Part shown: in pieces, positions 1 through 7,807 of the stretch | Layout of the letters: every line of letters starts with the position of its first letter | How positions within the stretch are numbered: position 1 is the stretch's first letter | Source: Mobilibacterium timonense | GTDB taxonomy: Bacteria > Bacillota > Clostridia > Peptostreptococcales > Anaerovoracaceae | Assembly (NCBI RefSeq): GCF_900155555.1 | Contig: NZ_FUHN01000006.1 | Span: 372,001 to 436,000, forward strand | Direction of reading: 5' to 3' | Length of the DNA: 64,000 bases | Made by a program: the position numbers and the translations under genes | The notes under the pieces: model-generated | What the model saw: the letters and a program-made list of their open reading frames with translations, nothing else | What the model was told of the DNA's origin: nothing | Databases searched by the model: none

Positions 1-11
1 ATCCTCCTTCT
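1..11 (-). promoter_or_regulatory. Ribosome-binding site of a divergent gene left of the window
   Basis: Read on the minus strand the first bases give AGAAGGAGGAT, a strong Shine-Dalgarno sequence pointing out of the window. A divergently transcribed gene probably starts a few bases to the left, so the interval 1-238 would be a shared divergent promoter region. The start codon itself is not visible. Confidence 0.5.
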
Positions 12-67
12 TTTCATTCTTCAATAGGATTGTAAATGATTATTGGAATAAAAACAAGAAAAACCTA

Positions 68-96
68 TTGACAAAGTGGGTAATTCAATTTATCAT
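68..96 (+). promoter_or_regulatory. Sigma-A promoter of the metY leader with a paired direct repeat
   Basis: TTGACA at 68-73, a 17-base spacer and TATCAT at 91-96 form a near-consensus housekeeping promoter; transcription should begin near 103. The ten-base word GTGGGTAATT lies in the spacer (76-85) and again at 117-126, 41 bases (about four helical turns) apart and on either side of the expected start. That arrangement looks like a pair of operator half sites; the regulator is unknown. Confidence 0.75.
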
Positions 97-238
97 ACCA
101 ATAACATATCAAACAGGTGGGTAATTAAGAAACGCCACAAACAATTCATAGGAGATTTGTGGAAAATCTGAATATCCGTACCGGGGTATATGGGATAAGA
201 GATCATTATCGGATTTGTTTAAGGAAGGAGACAAGATC

Positions 239-361
239 ATGCAAGTGATATTCACGAAACTGCTTAGATCGAATTACAGGTTTGGGCGAATGTTAAGCTC
301 TCGTGCAGATCAGACGGCGAGGGTGGAAAGTTCTTCCTGTCCTTCCTGTTGCAGGTTTTAG
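239..361 (+). CDS. Cysteine-rich 40-residue leader peptide upstream of metY
   Basis: A perfect ribosome site (AAGGAAGGAG, 221-230) sits eight bases before this ATG. The reading frame has 40 codons and ends in Ser-Cys-Pro-Ser-Cys-Cys-Arg-Phe-stop, so three of the last seven codons are cysteine codons (338, 347, 350). It lies between the promoter at 68-96 and the gene for O-acetylhomoserine sulfhydrylase at 502. Cys-codon leader peptides are known as ribosome-stalling sensors of cysteine in other bacteria; the resemblance in design is what suggests the role here, there is no sequence match I recognise. A 15-bp stem (306-320 with 362-377) encloses the Cys codons. No domain is present. It could instead be an untranslated leader with a chance frame, but the ribosome site argues against that. 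Confidence 0.62.
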   Translation: MQVIFTKLLRSNYRFGRMLSSRADQTARVESSSCPSCCRF

Positions 362-377
362 TCGTCGTCCTGATCTG
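306..377 (+). promoter_or_regulatory. Long leader hairpin enclosing the Cys codons
   Basis: Bases 306-320 pair with 362-377: eight pairs (CAGATCAG/CTGATCTG), one bulged C at 369, then seven more pairs including one G-U. The three Cys codons and the leader stop codon (359-361) lie in or at the edge of the loop, so a ribosome translating or stalled on the leader would melt or mask the stem. A weaker downstream stem, GCTGAC/GTCAGC, follows near 390-415. No U-run follows either stem, so control by Rho or by access to the metY ribosome site would be more likely than intrinsic termination. Confidence 0.5.
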
Positions 378-501
378 TCCGGGAGAGACTCGCTGCTGAC
401 AGCTAATGAAGCGTCAGCGGAAAAGGGCCCAGAATAGAAATCAGAAAACCATTCAGACAATATCATTAAAAACGAACAGATCAAATAAAGGAGAAATTAA
501 A

Positions 502-1803
502 ATGAGCAACAACAATTACAGATTCGAGACACTGCAGCTTCACGTAGGCCAGGAGCAGGCCGATCCGGCAACAGATTCCAGAGCAGTTCCTATTTATCAG
601 ACGACATCCTACGTTTTCCACAACGCTCAGCACGCCGCTGACAGATTCGGACTGAGAGACGCAGGAAACATCTACGGAAGGCTGACGAACTCCACGGTGG
701 ACGTCCTGGAAAAGAGGATCGCCGCTCTGGAGGGAGGCGTTGCAGGCCTGGCTCTTTCATCGGGAGCAGCTGCTGTTACATATGCGATCACAGCGCTGGC
801 AAAGGCCGGAGATCACGTAGTAGCACAGAAGACCATCTACGGCGGTTCCTACAACCTGCTGAAGCACACGCTGGCAGAGTTCGGCATCGAGACCACATTC
901 GTAGACGCCCATAACCTCAGCGAGGTAGAGGGAGCCATCCAGGACAACACCAAGCTGGTATACCTTGAGACCCTCGGAAATCCTAACAGCGACATTCCAA
1001 ATGTGGACAAGATCTCCGAGATCGCAAAGGCTCACGGACTCCCGGTAGTAGTGGACAACACATTCGGAACTCCATACTTCTTCAGACCTCTGGAGCACGG
1101 AGCAAACGTAGTAGTTCACTCCGCCACGAAGTTCATCGGTGGACATGGAACAACGCTGGGCGGCATCATCGTAGACGGAGGAAACTTCGACTGGGCGGCA
1201 AGCGGCAGATATCCGCAGCTCTCCGCACCTAACGAGAGCTATCACGGAGTATCCTTCGTACAGGCGGCAGGCCCTGCAGCGCTGGCGACATACATCAGAG
1301 CTATCCTCCTGAGAGACGAGGGAGCTACGCTTTCTCCGTTCAACGCATTCCTCCTCATCCAGGGAGTCGAGACACTTTCCCTGAGGCTGGAGAGACACGC
1401 AGAGAACACTAAGAAGGTCATCGATTACCTGAAGACAGAGCCTCTGGTAGCTCACATCAACCACCCGTCTCTGCCTGAGCACCCTGACCACCAGCTCTAT
1501 GAAGAGTACTTCCCTAACGGCGGAGCTTCCATCTTCACCTTCGAGATCAAGGGCGGGCAGAAGGAGGCCTTCGCATTCATCGACGGCCTTGAGCTGTTCT
1601 CACTTCTGGCAAATGTCGCCGATGTAAAGAGCTTGGTGATCCACCCATACACCACGACTCATGCGGAGCTGTCCCCTGAGGAACTGGCAGATCAGGGCAT
1701 CAAGGAAAACACCATCCGTCTCTCCATCGGAACCGAGAACGCCGAGGACATCATCGCAGACCTGAAGAAGGGCTTCGACGCAGTAAGAGCGCTGGAAAAG
1801 TAG
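502..1803 (+). CDS. metY: O-acetylhomoserine sulfhydrylase (PLP enzyme)
   Basis: Makes homocysteine from O-acetylhomoserine and sulfide in the cytosol; the family can also act on O-acetylserine. The 433 residues match the usual length of this Cys/Met-metabolism PLP family. Visible signatures are the SSGAAA cofactor-phosphate loop near residue 92, VDNTFGTPYF near 192, the PLP lysine K210 in SATKFIGGHG and the C-terminal LSIGTEN. The start at 502 is chosen because AAAGGAG lies eight bases before it and the protein then begins as family members do; the frame is open back to 406, but that part is basic, low-complexity and lacks a ribosome site. It follows a cysteine-codon leader and precedes cysteine synthase, so the pair covers both homocysteine and cysteine production from sulfide. 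Confidence in the family is very high. Confidence 0.96.
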   Translation: MSNNNYRFETLQLHVGQEQADPATDSRAVPIYQTTSYVFHNAQHAADRFGLRDAGNIYGRLTNSTVDVLEKRIAALEGGVAGLALSSGAAAVTYAITALAKAGDHVVAQKTIYGGSYNLLKHTLAEFGIETTFVDAHNLSEVEGAIQDNTKLVYLETLGNPNSDIPNVDKISEIAKAHGLPVVVDNTFGTPYFFRPLEHGANVVVHSATKFIGGHGTTLGGIIVDGGNFDWAASGRYPQLSAPNESYHGVSFVQAAGPAALATYIRAILLRDEGATLSPFNAFLLIQGVETLSLRLERHAENTKKVIDYLKTEPLVAHINHPSLPEHPDHQLYEEYFPNGGASIFTFEIKGGQKEAFAFIDGLELFSLLANVADVKSLVIHPYTTTHAELSPEELADQGIKENTIRLSIGTENAEDIIADLKKGFDAVRALEK

Positions 1804-1865
1804 TTCCTCGCAGTATCTGCATCAAACCATTTTCATAGGCAACTGACTTAACTCCATACCGAGCT

Positions 1866-1887
1866 CAGGGCACCATCAGGTGCCCTG
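1866..1887 (+). terminator. Hairpin between metY and cysK
   Basis: A perfect nine-pair stem, CAGGGCACC/GGTGCCCTG, closes a four-base loop 62 bases after the metY stop. There is no T-run, so it is either a weak or processed 3' end or an mRNA-stabilising structure, not a canonical terminator. Confidence 0.45.
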
Positions 1888-1945
1888 CCGAAAGCCCGGT
1901 CCTGTGGAGAAGCCTGGAAAACAACATTTTTTCCAGAAGATAGCA

Positions 1946-1951
1946 TATAAT
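1946..1951 (+). promoter_or_regulatory. Possible cysK promoter -10 box
   Basis: TATAAT lies 63 bases before the cysK start. No good -35 hexamer is seen 16-18 bases upstream, so this is only a candidate; cysK could also be read through from metY. Confidence 0.35.
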
Positions 1952-2014
1952 ACACATACAGAAGGCTGAAACGAGCCGCCCTGCGGGGCATGAAGAAGGA
2001 AGGAAGTAACAGAA

Positions 2015-2944
2015 ATGAGCAAGGTTTTTACATCTGCAGATCAGCTGATCGGAGGAACTCCGCTGCTGGAGCTCAAGAATATCGAAGAGGAGCTTGGACT
2101 TAAGGCAAAGATCCTGGCAAAGCTGGAGTACCTGAACCCTACCGGTTCCGTAAAGGATCGTATCGCAAAAGGTATGCTGGACGACGCCGAGAAGAGCGGA
2201 AAGCTGAAGCCGGGCTCCACCATCATCGAGCCGACCAGCGGAAACACGGGCATCGGTCTGGCATCCGTTGCGGCAGCAAGGGGATACAGGATCATCATTG
2301 TTATGCCTGAGACCATGAGCGTTGAGAGAAGACAGCTCATGAAGGCTTATGGCGCGGAGCTGGTGCTCACCGAGGGCGCTAAGGGAATGAAGGGCGCCAT
2401 TGCAAAGGCCGACGAGCTGGCGGCAGAGATCGAAAATTCATTCATCCCTGGTCAGTTCGTGAACCCTGCAAACCCTGAGTATCACAAGGCTACGACAGGC
2501 CCTGAGATCTGGCAGGATACAGACGGAAATGTGGACTATTTCATCGCGGGCGTCGGCACAGGCGGAACGATCACAGGAACAGGTGAGTACCTGAAGTCAC
2601 AGAACCCTGACGTGAAGGTCATCGCTGTAGAGCCGAAGGATTCCCCGGTGCTGTCCGAGGGAAAGTCCGGCCCTCACAAGATCCAGGGCATCGGTGCAGG
2701 ATTCGTTCCTGATACTCTGGACACGAATGTATACGACGAGGTCATCACCATCTCCAACGAGGATTCCTTCGAGGGCGGCAGACTCATCGCTAAGAAAGCA
2801 GGCGTGCTGGTCGGGATCTCCTCTGGTGCGGCCCTCGAGGCAGCTATCGAGGTAGCAAAGAGACCAGAGGCCGAAGGCAAGACCATCGTTGTCCTCCTTC
2901 CGGACTCCGGAGACAGATACCTGTCCACACCGCTTTTCGAGTAG
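2015..2944 (+). CDS. cysK: Cysteine synthase (O-acetylserine sulfhydrylase)
   Basis: Condenses O-acetylserine with sulfide to cysteine, using PLP in the cytosol. The 309-residue length is typical of CysK. The PLP lysine is K47 in NPTGSVKDR; the substrate loop TSGNTG follows near residue 71, the phosphate-binding GTGGTITG near 178, and the SSGAA segment close to the C-terminus. AAGGAAGGAAG ends nine bases before the ATG. It sits 211 bases after metY in the same direction, behind a hairpin and a possible separate -10 box, and it is followed at 3086-3118 by a strong terminator. CysK and CysM cannot be separated with certainty from sequence alone, but the motif spacing fits CysK better. Confidence 0.95.
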   Translation: MSKVFTSADQLIGGTPLLELKNIEEELGLKAKILAKLEYLNPTGSVKDRIAKGMLDDAEKSGKLKPGSTIIEPTSGNTGIGLASVAAARGYRIIIVMPETMSVERRQLMKAYGAELVLTEGAKGMKGAIAKADELAAEIENSFIPGQFVNPANPEYHKATTGPEIWQDTDGNVDYFIAGVGTGGTITGTGEYLKSQNPDVKVIAVEPKDSPVLSEGKSGPHKIQGIGAGFVPDTLDTNVYDEVITISNEDSFEGGRLIAKKAGVLVGISSGAALEAAIEVAKRPEAEGKTIVVLLPDSGDRYLSTPLFE

Positions 2945-3085
2945 TAAACGATAGTCAGCAAGGTTATAGAAAGCGATACGCGGTCGCGATAGACATAGAC
3001 TGCAGAATTGCGGATCTGCAGTGTCATCTGGTCAACTCCTTAAGATTTCAAATACATCACACTTCAAAAAAACACGGTTTTTTTC

Positions 3086-3118
3086 CCGGCCCCCATCGCC
3101 CATGGGAGCCGGTTTTTT
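3086..3118 (+). terminator. Rho-independent terminator of metY-cysK
   Basis: An eleven-base stem with one mismatch (CCGGC..CCCAT against ATGGG.GCCGG), a five-base loop and then six T residues. It lies about 140 bases beyond the cysK stop. Confidence 0.85.
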
Positions 3119-3127
3119 CTGTTGCTG

Positions 3128-3330
3128 GGCATGAATTGCGACACATTGCGCCGGAGCGCAGCGCGCCGGATCGCGGCATTGGGATGGACCGTACTGGGCA
3201 GCGCTGGACCGGGCCGGATCGCGAAGCATCGCACCGGGACGTACTGGGCAGCGCCGGATCGGATCGCGAAGCATCCAACCGGGCAGGACTGGATAGTGCG
3301 CTGCCAGCGCATGAGAACGGCGATCCGCGC
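3128..3330. repeat. GC-rich imperfect tandem duplication
   Basis: The intergenic stretch before the DUF1002 gene holds two imperfect ~45-50-bp copies; the words GTACTGGGCAGCGC (3191 and 3241) and GGATCGCGAAGCATC (3216 and 3261) recur. Short frames exist on both strands but have no ribosome sites and merely reflect the GC-rich repetition. No other feature is seen between 3119 and 3480. Confidence 0.6.
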
Positions 3331-3502
3331 CGTGGTGCGTATGAAACCAATACGTGTTAAATGGCTTTGCGCACCACTGCGGTTTCAAGGCACCTCGATG
3401 TAGTGTGAAATCTTCTCGAAAAAGTGGCAATCCTTTTTTTATTGTTATAGAATACACCAGTATACGACAGACGGCCGCGCGGCGGCACGTACAGGAGGTA
3501 TA

Positions 3503-4396
3503 ATGAATTCGACCAAGTTTACAAGAAAAATCACTGCGGTGCTGTGCGCCGCTCTCATGATCACGGCCACGGCGGCCGCCGCGAGCGTCCCGACGTACGC
3601 GGGTATTTTTACAGGAGACAAGCCTTATCTGTCTCTCGGCGCGGATCTGACCGCCTCTGAAAAGCAGACCGTCTACAGCCTGCTCGGCGTTGACTCGAGT
3701 GACCTTAGCGACTACGGCCAGGAGACTGTGACCAATGCCGAGGAGCATGAATACCTGGACGATTACATTCCTTCGTCCCAGATAGGGACACGGGCGCTTT
3801 CTTCAGTCCTGATAGAGAAGGGCGACAGCGGAAGCGGCATCCAGGTGGAGACAAAAAACATCGCATACTGCACTGAGGGCATGTACCAGAACGCCCTGGC
3901 CACCGTGGGCGCCAAGGACATCAAGGTGACCGTTGTCGGACCGACTGAGATCTCCGGGACCGCGGCTCTGGTGGGAGCCATTAAGGCCTATTCCGGGATG
4001 ACAGGAAAACACGTCAGCGACAGCCAGATCGATGGCGCCGTCGATGAGCTCACCACCACAGGTGACCTGGAGCAGAACACTGACGCCGACCCTGCGGCCG
4101 TGGAGGGCATGGTCGCGGATCTCAAGGAACAGGTGGCCTCCGGAGACGTGGACAACAGCGAGATCCCTCAGGCCATTGAGGAAACCGCCTCAAAATACGG
4201 CGTCACCCTCACCGACGCCCAGAAGCAGCAGCTCCAGAGCCTGCTGGAAAAGCTGTCCGGCCTCGACCTAAACCTCAGCGCCCTGAAGAGCCAGGCATCG
4301 CAGCTCATGGACAAGCTCGGCGACATGGGGATAAACGTGGAAAACGGCAAGAACCTCTGGCAGCGTTTCGTGTCCTGGATCCAGAGCGTGATGTAG
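3503..4396 (+). CDS. Secreted DUF1002 (YpuA-like) protein
   Basis: A 297-residue exported protein of unknown biochemical role. A classical signal peptide is visible: a basic start, a hydrophobic run from about residue 10 to 28, and a probable cut after Thr-Tyr-Ala near 33. The mature part has the mix of short beta-rich N-terminal half (LSLGADLTASEK, TVVGPTEISGTAALVGA) and acidic/Gln-rich helical C-terminal half found in DUF1002 proteins such as Bacillus YpuA. AGGAGG lies seven bases before the ATG. A weak -10-like TAGAAT at about 3448 could drive it. It is transcribed alone, with a long hairpin 25 bases after its stop. Family assignment is from recognised sequence pattern; function is not inferred. 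Confidence 0.82.
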   Translation: MNSTKFTRKITAVLCAALMITATAAAASVPTYAGIFTGDKPYLSLGADLTASEKQTVYSLLGVDSSDLSDYGQETVTNAEEHEYLDDYIPSSQIGTRALSSVLIEKGDSGSGIQVETKNIAYCTEGMYQNALATVGAKDIKVTVVGPTEISGTAALVGAIKAYSGMTGKHVSDSQIDGAVDELTTTGDLEQNTDADPAAVEGMVADLKEQVASGDVDNSEIPQAIEETASKYGVTLTDAQKQQLQSLLEKLSGLDLNLSALKSQASQLMDKLGDMGINVENGKNLWQRFVSWIQSVM

Positions 4397-4420
4397 GACA
4401 TCTGCACCAGAGGGATGGAT

Positions 4421-4475
4421 GAGGATTTTTCCAGTGAAAAGGGACGTTTTCGGCGTTTCCCCTGGAAAAATCCTC
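4421..4475 (+). terminator. Long hairpin after the DUF1002 gene
   Basis: Fourteen perfect pairs, GAGGATTTTTCCAG (4421-4434) with CTGGAAAAATCCTC (4462-4475), around a 27-base loop containing TTTTCGGCGTTTCCC. It probably ends transcription, although no T-run follows. The same hairpin type is the core of the dispersed elements elsewhere in the window. Confidence 0.5.
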
Positions 4476-4790
4476 CTTATATCTCCACAAAAAAGTACAA
4501 TCGACTTATCTTGTACTAAAAAAACATTTAGTGCATAGGATTTCCTATTATGAGTCATAAAAATGAGTCACAAATGGATTCAGATAATTAATATGAGACC
4601 AGAATTTGAGACCTGATTGCCTTTTTTTTGATCTTTCTGAATAATAATCAATGGAGCAAGAATTTTGCTGAGAAATTTTCCAGGGGAAACGCCGAGTTTT
4701 GGGCATGTGGAGTGGAATCAAATTTTTTCATATTTATGAATTCCTAGCGGTACGAACTGTACTTGTGGTTTTGATGATTTTTGCTTAAAT
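4421..4790 (+). repeat. Dispersed structured element, short copy A
   Basis: Shares the order of blocks with the full copies at 15.1 and 28.5 kb but is shorter and more diverged: a TTTTCCAG...CTGGAAAA hairpin, AGTCACA and GAGACC words, then TTTTCCAGGGGAAACGCCGA (4676-4695), a GGCATGTGGAGTGGAAT block, and GAACTGTACTTGT near 4757. The 5' half of its hairpin is degenerate. No terminator module is present. Confidence 0.55.
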
Positions 4791-4796
4791 CTGTAT

Positions 4797-5218
4797 ATTG
4801 ACAGAAGCATGAAGATCTGATCCGATAGCATCTCAGCATCTGCCACTGCTTATCTCTATTTTTTCCTGATCTGTTTCTTCGATCTCAATCATCTCGAAAC
4901 ATGAAACCTGGTTTGCTTTTTAAACATATCTTCACTTGGTGACCAGCCTGCTCGTACTGGTATACCCTGGTACCACAGTTGCTATCCGAATGGTGTACAC
5001 AGTTTCTTTGGGCAGACTGCTTGTGCAAAAAAATCACTTTAATCTACAAGTTTGTATCCAATTGTTCAAGGTGCATTGCGGCGCTATATGATTGGATGAT
5101 ATAAACTGAATGACCAGAATTTGCACCAGGCCACGCGGTTCGGTAGACCCGGTAGCCAGACAGTCTGGCAACTCAGCAACTCGACGACCCATTAAAGAGG
5201 GAAGGGCAGGATAAGTGT
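4797..5218. other. Intergenic stretch without a recognised gene
   Basis: AT-rich first, then more balanced. I see no supported coding frame or RNA gene here. It must contain the promoter of the gene at 5219, but no convincing -35/-10 pair stands out. Confidence 0.5.
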
Positions 5219-6100
5219 ATGTCACTGGATCTGTTTAACAATGTTTCTCAAGTTATTTCCATATTGAACGGGAGACTCGAATTTCTGGAACAGCTGATAG
5301 ATGAAAAGTCGGATGCAATCACTGCCGCTCCGGATGGACTCCTGACGATCATCGAAAGAAGTGAGCGTGACAGAGTGGAGTACTACTGGCGGATGAATAG
5401 CAGTGACAAGAGAGGAAAGTATCTGAGCAAAAAATGCGATGATCAGATCAGGCAACTTGCACAAAAGAAATATGACAGACTCACTCTTGAAGAGGCAATA
5501 TCAGAAAAGGTTGAAATAGAAAGGCTGCTGAAAACATATTGCAGAGGTACAGTAGAATCCACACACAGCAGAATGAACAAGAGGTTTCAAAGTCTTTCGG
5601 AGCCGTTCATGGAAAGCGATGATGAGTTCCTCGAGAACTGGCTGAACCAGGAATTCGAACCCAACCCGTATCATCCTGAGGAAAAAATATACAGGGTCAC
5701 GGACGATCTCATGGTGCGTTCGAAGGGTGAGCAGGATATCGCGATCATGCTGCTGATATATGGCATACCTTTTTTCTATGAAAAGCCGTTGACGCTTTTT
5801 GTGGATGACCGTGACGTCACCATTTACCCGGATTTCACCATCCTGGATGTGGCAAACAGGAGGGAGATCTACTGGGAGCACATGGGGATGATGGACATCC
5901 CGAGGTATCGAGAGTCGTCTCTATGGAAAATCAAGTGGTTTCAGTTGAATGGTTATGCTCAAGGAGAAAGTCTGATCGTTACTATGGAGGACGAGCGTGA
6001 AAAGCTTGATATGGTGCTTATCAAAAAAATAGTATCTCATATCGCCCCAGACGCGGGGCCGAAGCCGGGCGAGTGGAGATGCGATAAATTTTTTTCGTAA
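5219..6100 (+). CDS. Uncharacterised protein with a PD-(D/E)XK-like C-terminal half
   Basis: I do not recognise a named family. The 293 residues divide into a charged, helical N-terminal half (about 1-150, probably coiled-coil) and a mixed alpha/beta half with the pattern VRSKGEQ (about 165-171), VTIYPDF (about 200-206) and IYWEHMG (about 219-225). That spacing of an acidic helix residue, a PDF strand and a following E-x-H strand resembles the PD-(D/E)XK nuclease core, with histidine where lysine is usual. A purine-rich AGGGAAGGGCAGG precedes the ATG. It stands alone between repeat-rich gaps. A nuclease role is an inference from the pattern only, and the gene could equally be an inactive fold relative. 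Confidence 0.6.
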   Translation: MSLDLFNNVSQVISILNGRLEFLEQLIDEKSDAITAAPDGLLTIIERSERDRVEYYWRMNSSDKRGKYLSKKCDDQIRQLAQKKYDRLTLEEAISEKVEIERLLKTYCRGTVESTHSRMNKRFQSLSEPFMESDDEFLENWLNQEFEPNPYHPEEKIYRVTDDLMVRSKGEQDIAIMLLIYGIPFFYEKPLTLFVDDRDVTIYPDFTILDVANRREIYWEHMGMMDIPRYRESSLWKIKWFQLNGYAQGESLIVTMEDEREKLDMVLIKKIVSHIAPDAGPKPGEWRCDKFFS

Positions 6101-6116
6101 AAAACTCAAGCTGTAT

Positions 6117-6158
6117 CAGGCCGCAGGTTGCGGGATGCCGCTACAAACGTGCGGCCTG
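6117..6158 (+). terminator. Hairpin after the PD-(D/E)XK-like gene
   Basis: Nine perfect pairs, CAGGCCGCA with TGCGGCCTG, 17 bases after the stop codon and facing the 3' end of the minus-strand gene at 6209. No T-run follows on either strand, so terminator strength is doubtful. Confidence 0.4.
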
Positions 6159-6208
6159 CCAGAGCGAGCCACTGTAATATGCGATGTGCCGCAGCCTGCT
6201 GCATATTG

Positions 6209-6940
6209 CTACATTTCTTCTTTCAGGATTTCACCAGCGATCTCGATAGCTGCCAGAACCATGGGAGCACAGACCTTTTGCATGAGGCCCTGGGACTTGA
6301 TCTTTTCAAGGTCTGACGGGTCTGCCGGATCGTAGTCCATGAGGAGCTGCGGACAGCTGCAGCTTCCAAAGCGCCGGGTAAACTCCTGGAGGAAGCGCTG
6401 GCGCTTTTCGAAAAAGGCGGTCCGCCGATCTGCCTGCCCCGGCACGAAATTGCCGAACCGGCAGCCGAGCGCCATGAGCGCACCGGTCACACACCCGCAC
6501 GTGCCGGCGCAGGTCATACCGGACCCGAAACCCGCAGCGATCTTCCGGGCAGACCTGCCATCGATCCCTGCGGCCGGCGCCAGCGCCCCGAAAACCTGTG
6601 CGGCGCAGCAGATACCTTCCCCAAAACGCTGGTACACCAGCTCCGCCGTCAGAGGCTGCGCCTCGAATTCCCGCTCTTTTGCAGCGAGCTCATCGTCACT
6701 CATGCTGGTATGATTATTTGAATTTCTGCATGAATATTCACTGCTCCGCCTGTTCACATCATCACGTGAATATTCACCGCTCCGCCTGTTCACATCATCG
6801 CAGGAATATCCAACCCCGCAGCAGCAGTTTGAGTTCGCATCGTCACACGAATATCCGCCGCAACCATTGTCGCAGCTCTCATCAGCTTCCATTTCCCGGT
6901 GATTATATTCGTATTCACACATAACATCAGCCCCGTTCAC
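6209..6940 (-). CDS. C_GCAxxG_C_C family redox-type protein with Cys-rich N-terminal repeats
   Basis: The C-terminal ~160 residues carry the family hallmark: ICCAAQVFGA, then GSGMTCAGTCGCVTGAL, and FGSCSCPQLL, giving conserved cysteines thought to form a redox or metal site in the cytosol. The first ~80 residues are unusual: an acidic, Cys/Asn-rich region in which a 12-residue unit of the type YSCDDVNRRSGE is repeated three to four times (36 bp per unit in DNA). The frame as given begins with GTG at 6940; an ATG at 6922 and one at codon ~80 (MSDDELAAK) are alternatives, and the last would leave a normal-length 164-residue family member. None has a clear Shine-Dalgarno site, so the start and the coding nature of the repeat are uncertain. 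A 20-bp inverted repeat lies just upstream. Confidence 0.72.
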   Translation of the reverse strand: MNGADVMCEYEYNHREMEADESCDNGCGGYSCDDANSNCCCGVGYSCDDVNRRSGEYSRDDVNRRSSEYSCRNSNNHTSMSDDELAAKEREFEAQPLTAELVYQRFGEGICCAAQVFGALAPAAGIDGRSARKIAAGFGSGMTCAGTCGCVTGALMALGCRFGNFVPGQADRRTAFFEKRQRFLQEFTRRFGSCSCPQLLMDYDPADPSDLEKIKSQGLMQKVCAPMVLAAIEIAGEILKEEM

Positions 6941-6950
6941 ATCTGTTTCA

Positions 6951-6970
6951 ACGTGTTGAGTTCAACACGT
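6951..6970 (-). promoter_or_regulatory. Inverted repeat upstream of the C_GCAxxG_C_C gene
   Basis: ACGTGTTGA (6951-6959) and TCAACACGT (6962-6970) are perfect complements separated by two bases. Its position 11 bases before the GTG start suggests an operator or a ribosome-blocking hairpin. Confidence 0.45.
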
Positions 6971-7389
6971 CGAGTCTTACAACACTTTCAGCTCTCGCCG
7001 ATATGATATCACAATTGGTTATAAAAATAACGACATCCAATTGAAAAGTGTTCTGCAAGTTCACGGCAGCTCTCGGATCTGTTCAAATTGATTTTAGATC
7101 CTGCAGATGTTTGCTATTCACTTAAATGTGAGATGGCAGTATTGCCTCCATTATTTTCTTATTCTGGCATGCAACAGGAACGCTGCCGCTGGCAGTGAAC
7201 TGACTAGTGGCTGCTTCCAGCGGCACGGCGTTGTTGCTGGATAGCAGACCATGTTAGCTCAGTTGAAAGAAAACGAGAGCGGTCGAATCATAGATTTTTC
7301 AAAATGTAAATATACAGTTACTGAAATTTTCTGCCAAAATGAGGAGTACAGAGGTCAAAACCCTGTATTAATATTTATTCAAATTTGCG

Positions 7390-7690
7390 ATTCCACTCCA
7401 CATGCCCGAAAATCGGCGTTTCCCCTGGAAAAATTCTGCTTCAGAAATGAAAAGCAGGTGAGAAGCCGGCTCGGTTTACGGAAAAAGTCATTGCTCAGGG
7501 TCTCAGTGTCACAGTATCGTGCCACACGTGACCAACATGTGTGACCAAGGCCTTTGGATAGGTAAGATTACGCCACGCGTGTGGCGCAATCCCCCGATTG
7601 TACATCGATTGTATTTTTTTCCAGAGGAAACGCAAAGAATTTTTCCAGTAAAACATGGCATTTTCGGCGTTTCCCCTGGAAAAACACTTC
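7390..7690. repeat. Dispersed structured element, rearranged copy B
   Basis: An inverted block (TCGGCGTTTCCCCTGGAAAA near 7413-7432, preceded by ATTCCACTCCACATGCC) matches the complement of copy A. GGTCTC and GTCACA words follow, then a forward-oriented hairpin TTTTTCCAG...CTGGAAAAA at about 7640-7685 with the same TTTTCGGCGTTTCCC loop. Because the two blocks have opposite orientation the copy is rearranged or composite. The remaining 6971-7390 shows no supported gene. Confidence 0.45.
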
Positions 7691-7807
7691 TTCTCAATAA
7701 AAAAAAGATGGGTTTCAGCGTGTCAGGCTGTCCCATCCCTCAAATCTCGTCTGAAACTAGCGGACACTTGCCACTAGTGCGCAGCTAAAAGTCAACTGTC
7801 CGCGATA

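Noticed and set aside
406-501. N-terminal extension of MetY from 406
   Set aside because: It has no ribosome site and a basic, low-complexity sequence, while the ATG at 502 has AAAGGAG at the right distance and starts at the family-typical position.
3032-3748. 238-codon minus-strand frame between cysK and the DUF1002 gene
   Set aside because: It crosses the terminator, the GC-rich repeat and the 5' part of a clearly coding plus-strand gene; no ribosome site or domain.
7251-7290. Possible tRNA start (TTAGCTCAGTTG resembles a D-arm)
   Set aside because: No acceptor stem, anticodon arm or T-arm follows in the next 80 bases.
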